Shown here in pieces: positions 16,037 to 23,961 of a stretch of DNA of 52,360 nt (position 1 is its first letter; the number at the start of each line of letters is the position of its first letter). The notes beneath the pieces were generated by a model. That model worked only from the letters and a program-made list of their open reading frames with translations, was not told the DNA's origin and ran no database searches. The stretch is from contig CALUQM010000012.1 in assembly GCA_944322925.1 (NCBI GenBank), positions 1 through 52,360 on the forward strand, given 5' to 3'. This DNA comes from an uncultured Bacteroidales bacterium (lineage in GTDB: Bacteria > Bacteroidota > Bacteroidia > Bacteroidales > UBA932). The translations under genes were made by a program, and so were the position numbers.

Positions 16037-16046
16037 AGGAGGTGAT
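16037..16046 (+). promoter_or_regulatory. Strong Shine-Dalgarno site of the response-regulator gene
   Basis: Bases 16036-16045 read AAGGAGGTGA, a perfect 10-base complement to the anti-SD region of bacterial 16S rRNA. The AGGAGG core at 16037-16042 ends five bases before the ATG at 16048. This decides the start among GTG 16042, ATG 16045 and ATG 16048. Most genes in this window have no such site, as is usual for Bacteroidota. Confidence 0.7.
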
Positions 16047-16047
16047 G

Positions 16048-16737
16048 ATGAAAATACTGATTGTGGAAGACGATCCGTCTCTGTCGGAACTCATGGTTTC
16101 CGCCCTCAGGAAAGAAGGATATACGGTAGAAAGTGCGGCTGATTACCATTCGGCCGCTGAAAAGCTGGAATTGTATTCCTATGACTGCATTCTGCTCGAC
16201 ATAATGCTTCCGGGAGGCAGCGGTCTGGACCTGCTCTCGAAAATCAAGCACCTCAATACCAAGGTGAACGTGATAATAATATCGGCAAAAGACTCCATAG
16301 ACGACAAGGTGGCCGGACTGGAACTCGGGGCGGACGATTATCTTGCAAAACCGTTCCATCTTGCCGAACTGTCCGCAAGGATACGCAGTGTGGCCAGGCG
16401 AAGCCGACAGGGAGGCGATTTCTCCATAAAGTCAGGCAATGTCTCCCTTGAACCCGAAACCGGAAGGGTCTTTGTCGGCGGTGTGGAAGTGCCGTTGCTG
16501 AAAAAGGAATTCTCCATACTTTCCTATTTCATGCAGCGGCCCGGGCACCTTGTGGACAAGACCGTACTTGCCGAAGCCATCTGGGGGGACCATGTCGACC
16601 AGACTGACGATTTCCAGTTCCTTTATGCCCAGATGAAGAATCTGAGGCGGAAACTTCAGGAAGCCGGTGCCGATATAGAAATCAGGGCAGTGTACGGCTT
16701 CGGCTACAAACTGGCTGAAAAGGACAACCAGAAATAA
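16048..16737 (+). CDS. OmpR/PhoB-family response regulator
   Basis: A 229-residue two-domain regulator. The receiver domain (1-120) has acidic residues in VEDDPS, the phospho-acceptor D in CILLDIMLPGGSG, and the conserved switch lysine in YLAKPF. The C-terminal winged helix (about 130-225) contains LLKKEFSILSYFMQRPGHLV and a final GFGYKL, typical of OmpR-type DNA-binding domains. It lies 18 bases before the histidine kinase gene and forms a pair with it. Translation should be strong because of the perfect SD. A weak TATCTTTA at 16015-16022 may be its -7 element. Confidence 0.92.
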   Translation: MKILIVEDDPSLSELMVSALRKEGYTVESAADYHSAAEKLELYSYDCILLDIMLPGGSGLDLLSKIKHLNTKVNVIIISAKDSIDDKVAGLELGADDYLAKPFHLAELSARIRSVARRSRQGGDFSIKSGNVSLEPETGRVFVGGVEVPLLKKEFSILSYFMQRPGHLVDKTVLAEAIWGDHVDQTDDFQFLYAQMKNLRRKLQEAGADIEIRAVYGFGYKLAEKDNQK

Positions 16738-16755
16738 AACCTTAATCCCGATCCG

Positions 16756-18069
16756 ATGAAACTCCTTCTCAGAATAACGGCATGGCTTGCCGTCGCACTC
16801 ACGATTCTGCTCAGTGCCTGGGCCGTATTCTTTTATATAGCGACAATCGACGAGATCAACGATGAGACCGACGATTCTCTCATAGACTATTCGGACGGAC
16901 TAATAATCCGCAAACTCTCCGGAGTCGAACTTCCGTCGGATGACAACGGCACGAACAATACCTATTATATAAATGAGGTTTCTGCAGACTATGCAGCCGC
17001 ACATGACTGGATCCGGTTCGAACATGAGGAAGTTTTCATTTCGTCCAAATCGGAATACGAGTCGGCAAGGGTCCTGTCCAGGATTTTCATGGACAGGGAG
17101 GGAAAATATTTCGAGCTTGTGGTGGCAGTCCCTACGATAGAGCAGGAGGATATCCAGCGTTCCATTCTCTGGTGGATAGTGGCCCTGTATGTCATGATGC
17201 TGATATCCGTCCTCGGTATATGCGTCTGGGTGGTTGGTTACAACATGCGTCCTCTGAAAGCCATGCTGGCCTGGCTCGACGAGTTCAATCCGGGAAAGAA
17301 AACGGTGCCTGTACCTGCTGATACCAATATACCTGAGTTCAGAAAACTTGCGGAAACGATCCAGAGCGCCGCCGACCGTTTTGCGGAGCAGTATCAGGAA
17401 CAAAGACGTTTTATCGGCAATGCTTCGCATGAACTTCAGACGCCGCTCGCTTCATGCAGCAACAGGATAGAGATGCTTCTCGATTCCCAGGACCTTACCG
17501 AAGCCCAGGCCAATGAACTTGTCAAGGTCCATCGTTCGCTTCAGGATCTCATCAGGCTCAACAAGACTCTGCTCCTGCTAACGAGAATCGACAACGGCCA
17601 GTTCCCGGACGTCTCGACGGTTGACTTTGCCTGTCTGCTGCATGAAACTGCGGACTTGTTCGGAGAAATATACCGCGGAAGGGGAGTGGCGGTGGAGTCG
17701 GACATCGCGGCACCGTTCATTCACGAAATGAACGGCCAGCTTGCTTCTGTTCTCGTCAGGAATCTCGTCAAGAATGCCATCGTCCACAGCAGCTCCGGAG
17801 CTGTTGTCAGAATCTTTATGGACAGTGACGGCTTTTCGGTCTCTAATCCCGGAACTTCTCCTCTTGACGGGACCATGATTTTCACGAGATTCTATCATTC
17901 CCAGTCTTCATCCGAAGGTTCGACAGGTCTCGGACTTGCCATCGTGGACTCGGTATGCAGATGCTCGGGACTTGCCGTAACATACAGGTTCGAGGAGTCT
18001 TCTCACATTTTTTCGATAAAAAAAGCCGAAAAGGATAAAATTTCAAATTCATTTCAGAATCTGTCCTGA
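16756..18069 (+). CDS. Membrane sensor histidine kinase
   Basis: A 437-residue kinase, partner of the upstream regulator. Membrane helix 1 is near residues 8-28, then an extracytoplasmic sensor region of about 105 residues, helix 2 near 135-160, and a HAMP-like linker (NMRPLKAMLAWLDEF). The H-box is FIGNASHELQTPLAS, the N-box LVRNLVKNAIVHS, and the G2 box GSTGLGLAIVDSVC. The ATPase end is short; the F and G1 boxes are weak (FTRFYHSQ is visible). Its sensor domain is not one I recognise. The PepSY-like protein encoded just downstream is a likely modulator by neighbourhood. Confidence 0.9.
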   Translation: MKLLLRITAWLAVALTILLSAWAVFFYIATIDEINDETDDSLIDYSDGLIIRKLSGVELPSDDNGTNNTYYINEVSADYAAAHDWIRFEHEEVFISSKSEYESARVLSRIFMDREGKYFELVVAVPTIEQEDIQRSILWWIVALYVMMLISVLGICVWVVGYNMRPLKAMLAWLDEFNPGKKTVPVPADTNIPEFRKLAETIQSAADRFAEQYQEQRRFIGNASHELQTPLASCSNRIEMLLDSQDLTEAQANELVKVHRSLQDLIRLNKTLLLLTRIDNGQFPDVSTVDFACLLHETADLFGEIYRGRGVAVESDIAAPFIHEMNGQLASVLVRNLVKNAIVHSSSGAVVRIFMDSDGFSVSNPGTSPLDGTMIFTRFYHSQSSSEGSTGLGLAIVDSVCRCSGLAVTYRFEESSHIFSIKKAEKDKISNSFQNLS

Positions 18070-18122
18070 CCTTTGCATCAGGAAATTGAAACAGTAATTA
18101 TTAACCGTTAAATGATTTTGAT

Positions 18123-18560
18123 ATGAAAAAGTTTTTTTTGGCTGTCGCATCGTTGTTTACGTTCATCGGAATCGCATCTGCTGACAATGACAGAATAATC
18201 TCCTTCGAGCAGCTTCCGGCCAAGTCACAGGAATTCATCAAGAAGTATTTTCCGGATGAAAAGGTCTCCTACGTCAAGGAAGAATCGGATTTCATGGAGC
18301 TTTCATACGAAGCTGTCCTCGCTACCGGTACCAAGATCGAATTCGTCGGTTCCGGTGAATGGAAAGAAGTGGAATGCAGATATTCGACTTTGAACGAGGA
18401 AATCGTACCGGTCCAGATCAGGGAGTATGTCAGGAAGAATTTTCCAGAGACCAAGTTCGTTAAAATCGAGAAAGGGTACAGGGACTACGAAGTCAAGCTG
18501 ACGAACAGACTGGAACTTACTTTCGACCAGAATTTCAATCTTGTTGATATCGACGACTGA
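18123..18560 (+). CDS. PepSY-like periplasmic protein
   Basis: A 145-residue exported protein with a signal peptide ending near FIGIASADND. It then has two similar halves of the PepSY-like type (PF11396): ISFEQLPAKSQEFIKKYFPD followed by YEAVLATGTKIEFVGSGEW, and VPVQIREYVRKNFPETKFVK followed by YEVKLTNRLELTFDQNF. Such proteins are frequent next to two-component systems in Bacteroidota, but their task is not well defined. It ends six bases before the convergent permease gene. A near-consensus -7 element (GACCTTTG) covers the kinase stop codon, so it may have its own start of transcription. Confidence 0.8.
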   Translation: MKKFFLAVASLFTFIGIASADNDRIISFEQLPAKSQEFIKKYFPDEKVSYVKEESDFMELSYEAVLATGTKIEFVGSGEWKEVECRYSTLNEEIVPVQIREYVRKNFPETKFVKIEKGYRDYEVKLTNRLELTFDQNFNLVDIDD

Positions 18561-18596
18561 CACAAGTCAGGACTGCTGTCCTTTCTTTCTTCTTTC
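18557..18596 (+). terminator. Possible terminator of the two-component/PepSY operon
   Basis: Two small hairpins follow the PepSY stop: CTGAC/GTCAG (18557-18570) and AGGAC/GTCCT (18569-18582). The second leads into a T/C-rich run (TTTCTTTCTTCTTTC). The element lies inside the 3' end of the convergent permease gene. The stems are only 5 bp. Confidence 0.3.
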
Positions 18597-19805
18597 TTGC
18601 CTGTAGAATGCCGCTACAGGCAATTTTGCTATTATCCATCCTACCGCCGCCACACTCACGGCAATGATGGCGATATCCTTTGCCGACACAATCACAGGAT
18701 ATGCCTCGACCAGAAAATTGCCCGGCATTTTTATGAATCCGAATTTCTGCTGCAGGAGGGCGAACCCGCTCCCGAGTATGAGGCCTCCGGCCAGTCCGAG
18801 CAGTGCGATCATCCAGCCTTCAAGGACGAAAATCCGCCTTATCATCCTGTCTCCGGCACCCATGCTGCGAAGTATTCCGACATCTTCCCTTTTTTCGATT
18901 ATCAGCATTGAAAGCGATCCGAAGATGTTGAAAGCCACAATGATGACAATGAAAATCAGGATTGCGAAAATGGACAGTTTTTCGTACCGCATCATTTTAT
19001 ACAGGGAGTTGTTCTGTTCCGCCCTGTCGAGAACCCTGAAATCAGGTCCGAGTCTTTCTGCCATTTCCTTTTTCAGGGTTTTCAGTTCCCTGGGGCTGCA
19101 GTCATCCCTGACTCTGATTTCAACGCCGGTCACTTCATCTCCGTACTCGAGCAGTTCTTTCATCACTGCTATGGGTACGATGATGAATTTGTCGTCGATG
19201 TCGCTGTTTACCGAGAATAACCCAGAAGGCCAGACGTTTACGGTTTCGATCGAAGACATTGGGTTGGAGATTGAAATATTCCTTGTCCTCGAGGGAAAAT
19301 ACAGTTCCAGGGGAGTGACGAATTTCGGATTTATGCGGAGCCTGTAGGCAAGACTGCTGCCGACGACAGTCTGCGGAATATCGCCTTTGTGCAGGGAAAA
19401 TTCACCGTTGCGGATATGTCTGCGCAGTGGCGATTCTTCTTCATAGACCCAGTCCGCGCCTTTGGCTGTCACCATGCTCTGCCTGCCGTCGTAGTTCACG
19501 AAAATATTTTCCGTTACCACACAACTCATGTTCAGCACGATGTCCTGATCATATATCCAGTCGAAGGCTTCTCCTTCCGGGACGAATACCTTTCCCTCAG
19601 AGGGCGCTATCAGGATATCAGGGTCGAAATCTCCGAGCATCGTCTTGACCAGAGAGTCGAACCCGTTGTAGACCGACAGGATTATGACAAGAGCCGCCGT
19701 TCCTATTGCCATGCCTGCAGCGCTGATTGCAGAGATTATGTTTATCACATTGTGGGATTTCTTTGCAAACAGGTATCTTCCGGCAAAAAAGAACGGCAGA
19801 TTCAT
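18567..19805 (-). CDS. LolC/LolE-type ABC transporter permease (FtsX family)
   Basis: A 412-residue inner-membrane protein. An N-terminal helix (VINIISAISAAGMAIGTAALVIILSVYNGFD, shown as VINIISAISAAGMAIG) is followed by a periplasmic MacB-like domain (about 50-260) and three C-terminal FtsX helices (FAILIFIVIIVAFNIFG; GWMIALLGLAGGLILGSG; IAIIAVSVAAVGWIIA). The charged LIIEKREDVGILRSMGA between helices is the typical coupling motif. It resembles lipoprotein-releasing permeases that lift lipoproteins from the inner membrane. It is the third gene of a tight operon behind tyrS and rbfA, six bases after rbfA. Its ATPase partner is not in the window. Confidence 0.85.
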   Translation of the reverse strand: MNLPFFFAGRYLFAKKSHNVINIISAISAAGMAIGTAALVIILSVYNGFDSLVKTMLGDFDPDILIAPSEGKVFVPEGEAFDWIYDQDIVLNMSCVVTENIFVNYDGRQSMVTAKGADWVYEEESPLRRHIRNGEFSLHKGDIPQTVVGSSLAYRLRINPKFVTPLELYFPSRTRNISISNPMSSIETVNVWPSGLFSVNSDIDDKFIIVPIAVMKELLEYGDEVTGVEIRVRDDCSPRELKTLKKEMAERLGPDFRVLDRAEQNNSLYKMMRYEKLSIFAILIFIVIIVAFNIFGSLSMLIIEKREDVGILRSMGAGDRMIRRIFVLEGWMIALLGLAGGLILGSGFALLQQKFGFIKMPGNFLVEAYPVIVSAKDIAIIAVSVAAVGWIIAKLPVAAFYRQERRKKGQQS

Positions 19806-19811
19806 ACGGTA

Positions 19812-20156
19812 TTATTTTTTCAACAGTTCTTCTATGTGCTCTACATAATCGAGAGAACTGTCGAGGAAAAACGATATTTCAGGTATGATCCTGAGCTGTT
19901 TGCCGACTCTGTTCCCGAGTTCGCCTCTAAGGGCCTTCGCATTTTCCTTCAATATCTCCATGACCTTTCCGGCCTTTTCCGACGGGAAAATGCTGACGTA
20001 TATGTAGGCAACCGACAGGTCCGGACTTATACGTACTCCGCTGACCGTCACCATTGCCCCGTCAAAAGCAGCCATTCCCTTGCTGCGGATTATTTCGGCG
20101 AAATTCCGCTGCAGCTCCTTGGCCACTTTCTGTTGTCTCGTACCTTTTTCTGTCAT
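19812..20156 (-). CDS. rbfA: Ribosome-binding factor A
   Basis: A 114-residue KH-type protein needed for 16S rRNA maturation and cold adaptation. RbfA features: [17 protein letters not shown] at the N terminus, [20 protein letters not shown] in the middle, and [20 protein letters not shown] followed by [17 protein letters not shown] at the end. The start codon overlaps the tyrS stop by four bases (ATGA), which implies coupled translation. Confidence 0.93.
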   Translation of the reverse strand: MTEKGTRQQKVAKELQRNFAEIIRSKGMAAFDGAMVTVSGVRISPDLSVAYIYVSIFPSEKAGKVMEILKENAKALRGELGNRVGKQLRIIPEISFFLDSSLDYVEHIEELLKK

Positions 20157-21442
20157 TTGACTCTGATGATAAAATAATTCTTCTTCCCTTTCTGGGCCAG
20201 AATATATTTGTCTCCGATAAGATGGCTTTCCCCTATTTCAGCATTGATGTCCGCCACCTTGTCCTTGTCGATGCTTACTCCTCCGGCCTGTATCATTTTG
20301 CGGCATTCGCCCTTGGACGGGAAGACCTGAGTCTCGACTGCCAGAAGGTCGATTATGTTCAACGGCAGTTTCCCGCGATCTATCTCGAAAGTCGTCACGC
20401 CTTCGAAAACCTGCAGGAAAGTCTTTTCGTCAAGGCTTTTAAGAGCTTCTGAAGTAGCGTTGCCGAAGAGCATTTCGGATGCCGCAACGGCTTTCCCGTA
20501 TTCCTCTTCTCCGTGCACCATTACAGTGATTTCGCGTGCCAGAAGTTTCTGGAGAGATCTCATGTGAGGCGCTTTGGCATGTTCTTCTATCGCGGCGTCT
20601 ATCTCGCCCTTTGAAAGCATCGTGAAAATTCTTATGTATCTGGCGGCATCTTCATCGGAAACGTTGAGCCAGAACTGATAGAACTGGTATGGCGAAGTTC
20701 TTTCCGGGTCCAGCCAGATATTCCCTTTTTCGGTTTTTCCGAATTTTCCTCCGTCGGCTTTCTTTATGAGAGGGCAGGTGAGTGCGTATGCTTCCTTGCC
20801 GAGCTTTCTGCGGATAAGTTCCGTACCTGTAGTGATATTGCCCCACTGGTCGCTTCCTCCCATTTGCAGGGTGCATCCCTTGTGTTCGTACAGATAGAGA
20901 AAATCATAACCCTGAAGGAGCTGGTAGGTGAATTCCGTGAAGGACATGCCTTCGCGAGATTCCGAAGACAGTCTTTTCTTTACGGAATCCTTGGCCATCA
21001 TATAATTGACGGTGATATGCTTTCCGATGTCTCTCGAGAAATCGAGGAAAGAATATCCTTTCATCCAGTCGTAGTTGTTCACGAGTTCCGCCCTGTTCGG
21101 TGCGTCGGAATCGAAATCCAGGAACCTTGAAAGCTGTGCCTTGATGCAGGCTACATTGTGAGCCAGAGTTTCTTCATCCAGCAGATTCCTTTCCTGGGAC
21201 TTCATGGACGGGTCTCCGATCATTCCCGTAGCACCGCCTACAAGGGCGAACGGCTTGTGGCCGCAATTCTGGAAATGCTTGAGAATCATTACACTTACCA
21301 GATGTCCTATGTGCAGAGAATCAGCCGTGGGATCTATCCCGACGTATGCTGCCGTCGGCCCTTCCATCAGTTTCTCCTCCGTACCTGGCATGATATCCTG
21401 AATCATGCCGCGCCATCTGAGTTCCTCAACAAAATTTTTCAT
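20153..21442 (-). CDS. tyrS: Tyrosyl-tRNA synthetase
   Basis: A 429-residue class I aminoacyl-tRNA synthetase. The HIGH motif is [17 protein letters not shown], tyrosine-binding residues lie in [12 protein letters not shown], and the KMSKS loop is KFGKT in [15 protein letters not shown], the usual TyrRS type. A C-terminal S4 RNA-binding domain (about 350-429) includes [19 protein letters not shown]. First gene of the tyrS-rbfA-permease operon. Confidence 0.97.
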   Translation of the reverse strand: MKNFVEELRWRGMIQDIMPGTEEKLMEGPTAAYVGIDPTADSLHIGHLVSVMILKHFQNCGHKPFALVGGATGMIGDPSMKSQERNLLDEETLAHNVACIKAQLSRFLDFDSDAPNRAELVNNYDWMKGYSFLDFSRDIGKHITVNYMMAKDSVKKRLSSESREGMSFTEFTYQLLQGYDFLYLYEHKGCTLQMGGSDQWGNITTGTELIRRKLGKEAYALTCPLIKKADGGKFGKTEKGNIWLDPERTSPYQFYQFWLNVSDEDAARYIRIFTMLSKGEIDAAIEEHAKAPHMRSLQKLLAREITVMVHGEEEYGKAVAASEMLFGNATSEALKSLDEKTFLQVFEGVTTFEIDRGKLPLNIIDLLAVETQVFPSKGECRKMIQAGGVSIDKDKVADINAEIGESHLIGDKYILAQKGKKNYFIIRVK

Positions 21443-21477
21443 CTTCTTATCAGTTTCTGTTTTCTTTCGTGCAGCCG

Positions 21478-21485
21478 CAAATGTA
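21478..21485 (-). promoter_or_regulatory. -7 element (TACATTTG) upstream of tyrS
   Basis: TACATTTG on the minus strand, 35 bases upstream of the ATG. A TTG is present at 21-base rather than 19-base spacing (21509-21507). Confidence 0.45.
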
Positions 21486-21562
21486 ACTATAAATCGCTGA
21501 ATTACCCAATAATTTTTATTTTGTCTGCTTCATGTGCGTTTCTCCCTGGAGGTACCGTACGC

Positions 21563-21610
21563 AAAAAAGACAGGAGCGTCCGGAATGAGACTTCCGCAGG
21601 CTCCTGTCTT
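21563..21610 (-). terminator. Intrinsic terminator after the leftward PUL operon
   Basis: A perfect 10-bp outer stem (AAGACAGGAG at 21567-21576 with CTCCTGTCTT at 21601-21610) holds an inner 5-bp CGGAA/TTCCG stem. On the minus strand it is followed by a T-run (plus-strand A-run 21563-21568). It lies 23 bases after the stop of the DUF4988 lipoprotein gene and separates the PUL from tyrS. Confidence 0.85.
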
Positions 21611-21632
21611 TTAGGAATATTATCCGGAACAC

Positions 21633-23918
21633 CTATCTCGCGATACTCGATCCGTAGGCTGAATATGTGCCGTTAGGAACGAATGTTCCGGTAGCGAGGC
21701 TGAATGTCCCTCCGGAGAAAGGATTGTCGGTTATGACTGTAGGATTTTCAGCCTGTCCCGCTGCCGGTACATATCCGCTGCTGTAGAACATCAGGTATCC
21801 TTTCGAAGAGTCGTATACGATATTGTCCGTACAGTTCGCCGTGTCAGGATATCCTGCGGCGTTGTCTGCCGTTCCGAATATGTAGGTAAGATTTTCCCCT
21901 CCGGCGGTAATGGCTTCATCGAAGAACATCAGATTCCTGGAGACTGTCATATCGCCGAATTCCAAAGCTATGATCATTGACGAATTTGTAGGAGCCGTAT
22001 TGACGAACGTGTTGTTTTCTACTGTCATTTTCGATACGGTAGTCTTGTTGGTATTGTTCGTCTGTCCGCTCAGAATCCTGAATGCAAGGGCAAGCCCTGA
22101 TTCACAGTAGAATACATTGTTTCTTAATGTAATTTCCGAGAATACGTTTTCATTGGCCGCAGTGTGGATGATAAAGCGGTTGCCGGATCCTGAAGGTACA
22201 TTGACCTTGCAGTTTTCCATGATGAACCTGTCGAGATATCTTGCGTTGGATATGCTGTAGAATGCATTGGTTGTCATCGTGATATCGCAGTTGTCCAAAG
22301 TGAATTCGCCGAAAGCCCCATCCGTGGCGAAATTCTTGTTCACGGTAAACATGTAGTTCGTGAATCCGCTTCCCGGTACTATGTTCAGGTTTTTCAGGAC
22401 CAGTCTCGATTCCGTACCTTGAGCAGGAACAAGGTACCGCGGGTTGGTTATGGTAATCGTCGGCCTGGAATCAGGATCGTCGCCTATGATTACGGCGTCC
22501 GTCATGTTTCCGAGTTCCTCGATGATGCAGTCAGGGGAAATAAAGAGTATCTGTCCATTGTTTGCGGATGACAGTTTCACAGTTTCCGTGCAGTGTATGA
22601 TATCCTCTTCGGCAAACTGGCTCTTGTTATAGACAGTTCCGCCGATTATGATATCTTCTCCGTCCATGAATGCCTGATAATAGTCGTCGATTACTTTTTC
22701 AAGTGTGGATGCTTCGGCCTTTTTGATCTTGCCGTCACCGTCTTTTCCAGAAGGGAGGACATACAGGACGTATGCCGTATTGCTTTCGAGATCTGTAAAT
22801 TCAAGATCCGTTTCCGTACCTGTCATCCAGCCTTCGCTTTCCGCATCAGGTGCAGTTTCACTTGCCGGCTGATGTATGTATTTCCATGAGGTTACGTCCG
22901 TATTCGGCCTGACAGTATAGGAAATGCTCGACGATGTCGTCTCACCGACCGTTATTTCCACTTCCGGCATGGCCACGACGGTCAGTTCAACCTGCATTTT
23001 GGCAAAAATGGCCCTGCTGTCTGCAGCGGAAGCGGCATGAATGACGATATCCTTCTCCGTATCCGCGCTGATTTTGGTCTCGGTACTCATGTCAGGAGGC
23101 GTTACTGTCAAGGTTGCGGTTATTTCCCGTACAGGATCGGATGCGTCTTCTCCTTCAAGCGAGGCTTTCCATCCGTCCGGTGTGACGATGTAAACTTCAC
23201 CGACACCTCTCATCCTGACATCGAATGTACGTGCGTTGCCCGGTCTGAACTGTACCGGATTCTCGTCCGTTACGATCTGGCATACGAAATCGGCAGTCAC
23301 GGTGAAAGAGACTTCCTTTCCGTCGGCAAGAATGAGAGTGAGCGTATTGCTTTCCTCGTCGAATTCTACTCCCTGGAAGAAACTGTTGCCTTCACCTGTG
23401 GCCGGCACCTGAGTCGTTCCGTCGGCATAATACACTTTTTCGTAAGTTTTTCCGCCGTCAATGCTGATTTCCCAGTATCCGTCTGCATCGACACGGAACT
23501 TAGGGGCGGAAGGGACAGCCGTATTGTCCTGCCCGTCGACTTCGATCCGCTCGAAAGACTCTCCGTTGTCATAGCTGACGATCCAGTATCCTTCATCGTC
23601 TATCGAAATCTGCGGTGTATTGCCGATCTTTCCCTGTGCTATCTTGTAGACCGAGCCGTCGGACATTGTAAGATTGTATGCGCCCTCTTCGCCTTCGACT
23701 GCTTCTATTTCCGTTATGAACAGCTTTCCGTCCAGGAGCTTGTCGATTGCATCGATATTGCCGTTGAGATTGCTTACCTGAGTTTCGAGAGCAGTCACCC
23801 TGCTGTCAAGACTGTCTACTCTTTCTTCGAGTTCATCCATGTCCGTACATGCGAACATACCCGCACAGCAGACAATGGCCGCTGCGCATCTTATCAGATT
23901 CTTGAATTCAAACTTCAT
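21633..23918 (-). CDS. Surface lipoprotein: coiled coil, DUF4988 repeats and C-terminal beta-helix
   Basis: A 761-residue lipoprotein. The lipobox is GMFACTDMDE (Cys24), with acidic residues after the Cys that suggest export to the cell surface. A short heptad coiled coil follows (LEERVDSLDSRVTALETQVS). Residues ~65-220 hold repeated W-x-(I/V)-S-x-D-G-G/N blocks (DEGYWIVSYDNGESFERI; DADGYWEISIDGGKTYEKV) of the DUF4988 type. A fibronectin-like part (about 310-410) follows. The last ~350 residues are parallel-beta-helix-like, with regular I-x-x-N/C-x-F/V rungs (LKNLNIVPG, FTLDNCDITM, FIMENCKVNV, EITLRNNVFY, MTVENNTFVN), as in DUF4957/DUF5123 proteins. It is last in the leftward PUL operon. It likely binds or acts on the PUL glycan; no catalytic residues are evident to me. 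Confidence 0.7.
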   Translation of the reverse strand: MKFEFKNLIRCAAAIVCCAGMFACTDMDELEERVDSLDSRVTALETQVSNLNGNIDAIDKLLDGKLFITEIEAVEGEEGAYNLTMSDGSVYKIAQGKIGNTPQISIDDEGYWIVSYDNGESFERIEVDGQDNTAVPSAPKFRVDADGYWEISIDGGKTYEKVYYADGTTQVPATGEGNSFFQGVEFDEESNTLTLILADGKEVSFTVTADFVCQIVTDENPVQFRPGNARTFDVRMRGVGEVYIVTPDGWKASLEGEDASDPVREITATLTVTPPDMSTETKISADTEKDIVIHAASAADSRAIFAKMQVELTVVAMPEVEITVGETTSSSISYTVRPNTDVTSWKYIHQPASETAPDAESEGWMTGTETDLEFTDLESNTAYVLYVLPSGKDGDGKIKKAEASTLEKVIDDYYQAFMDGEDIIIGGTVYNKSQFAEEDIIHCTETVKLSSANNGQILFISPDCIIEELGNMTDAVIIGDDPDSRPTITITNPRYLVPAQGTESRLVLKNLNIVPGSGFTNYMFTVNKNFATDGAFGEFTLDNCDITMTTNAFYSISNARYLDRFIMENCKVNVPSGSGNRFIIHTAANENVFSEITLRNNVFYCESGLALAFRILSGQTNNTNKTTVSKMTVENNTFVNTAPTNSSMIIALEFGDMTVSRNLMFFDEAITAGGENLTYIFGTADNAAGYPDTANCTDNIVYDSSKGYLMFYSSGYVPAAGQAENPTVITDNPFSGGTFSLATGTFVPNGTYSAYGSSIAR

Positions 23919-23961
23919 TGTATCTCTGTTTTGTTTTTTAATGTTATTGATTTTCCTGAAA

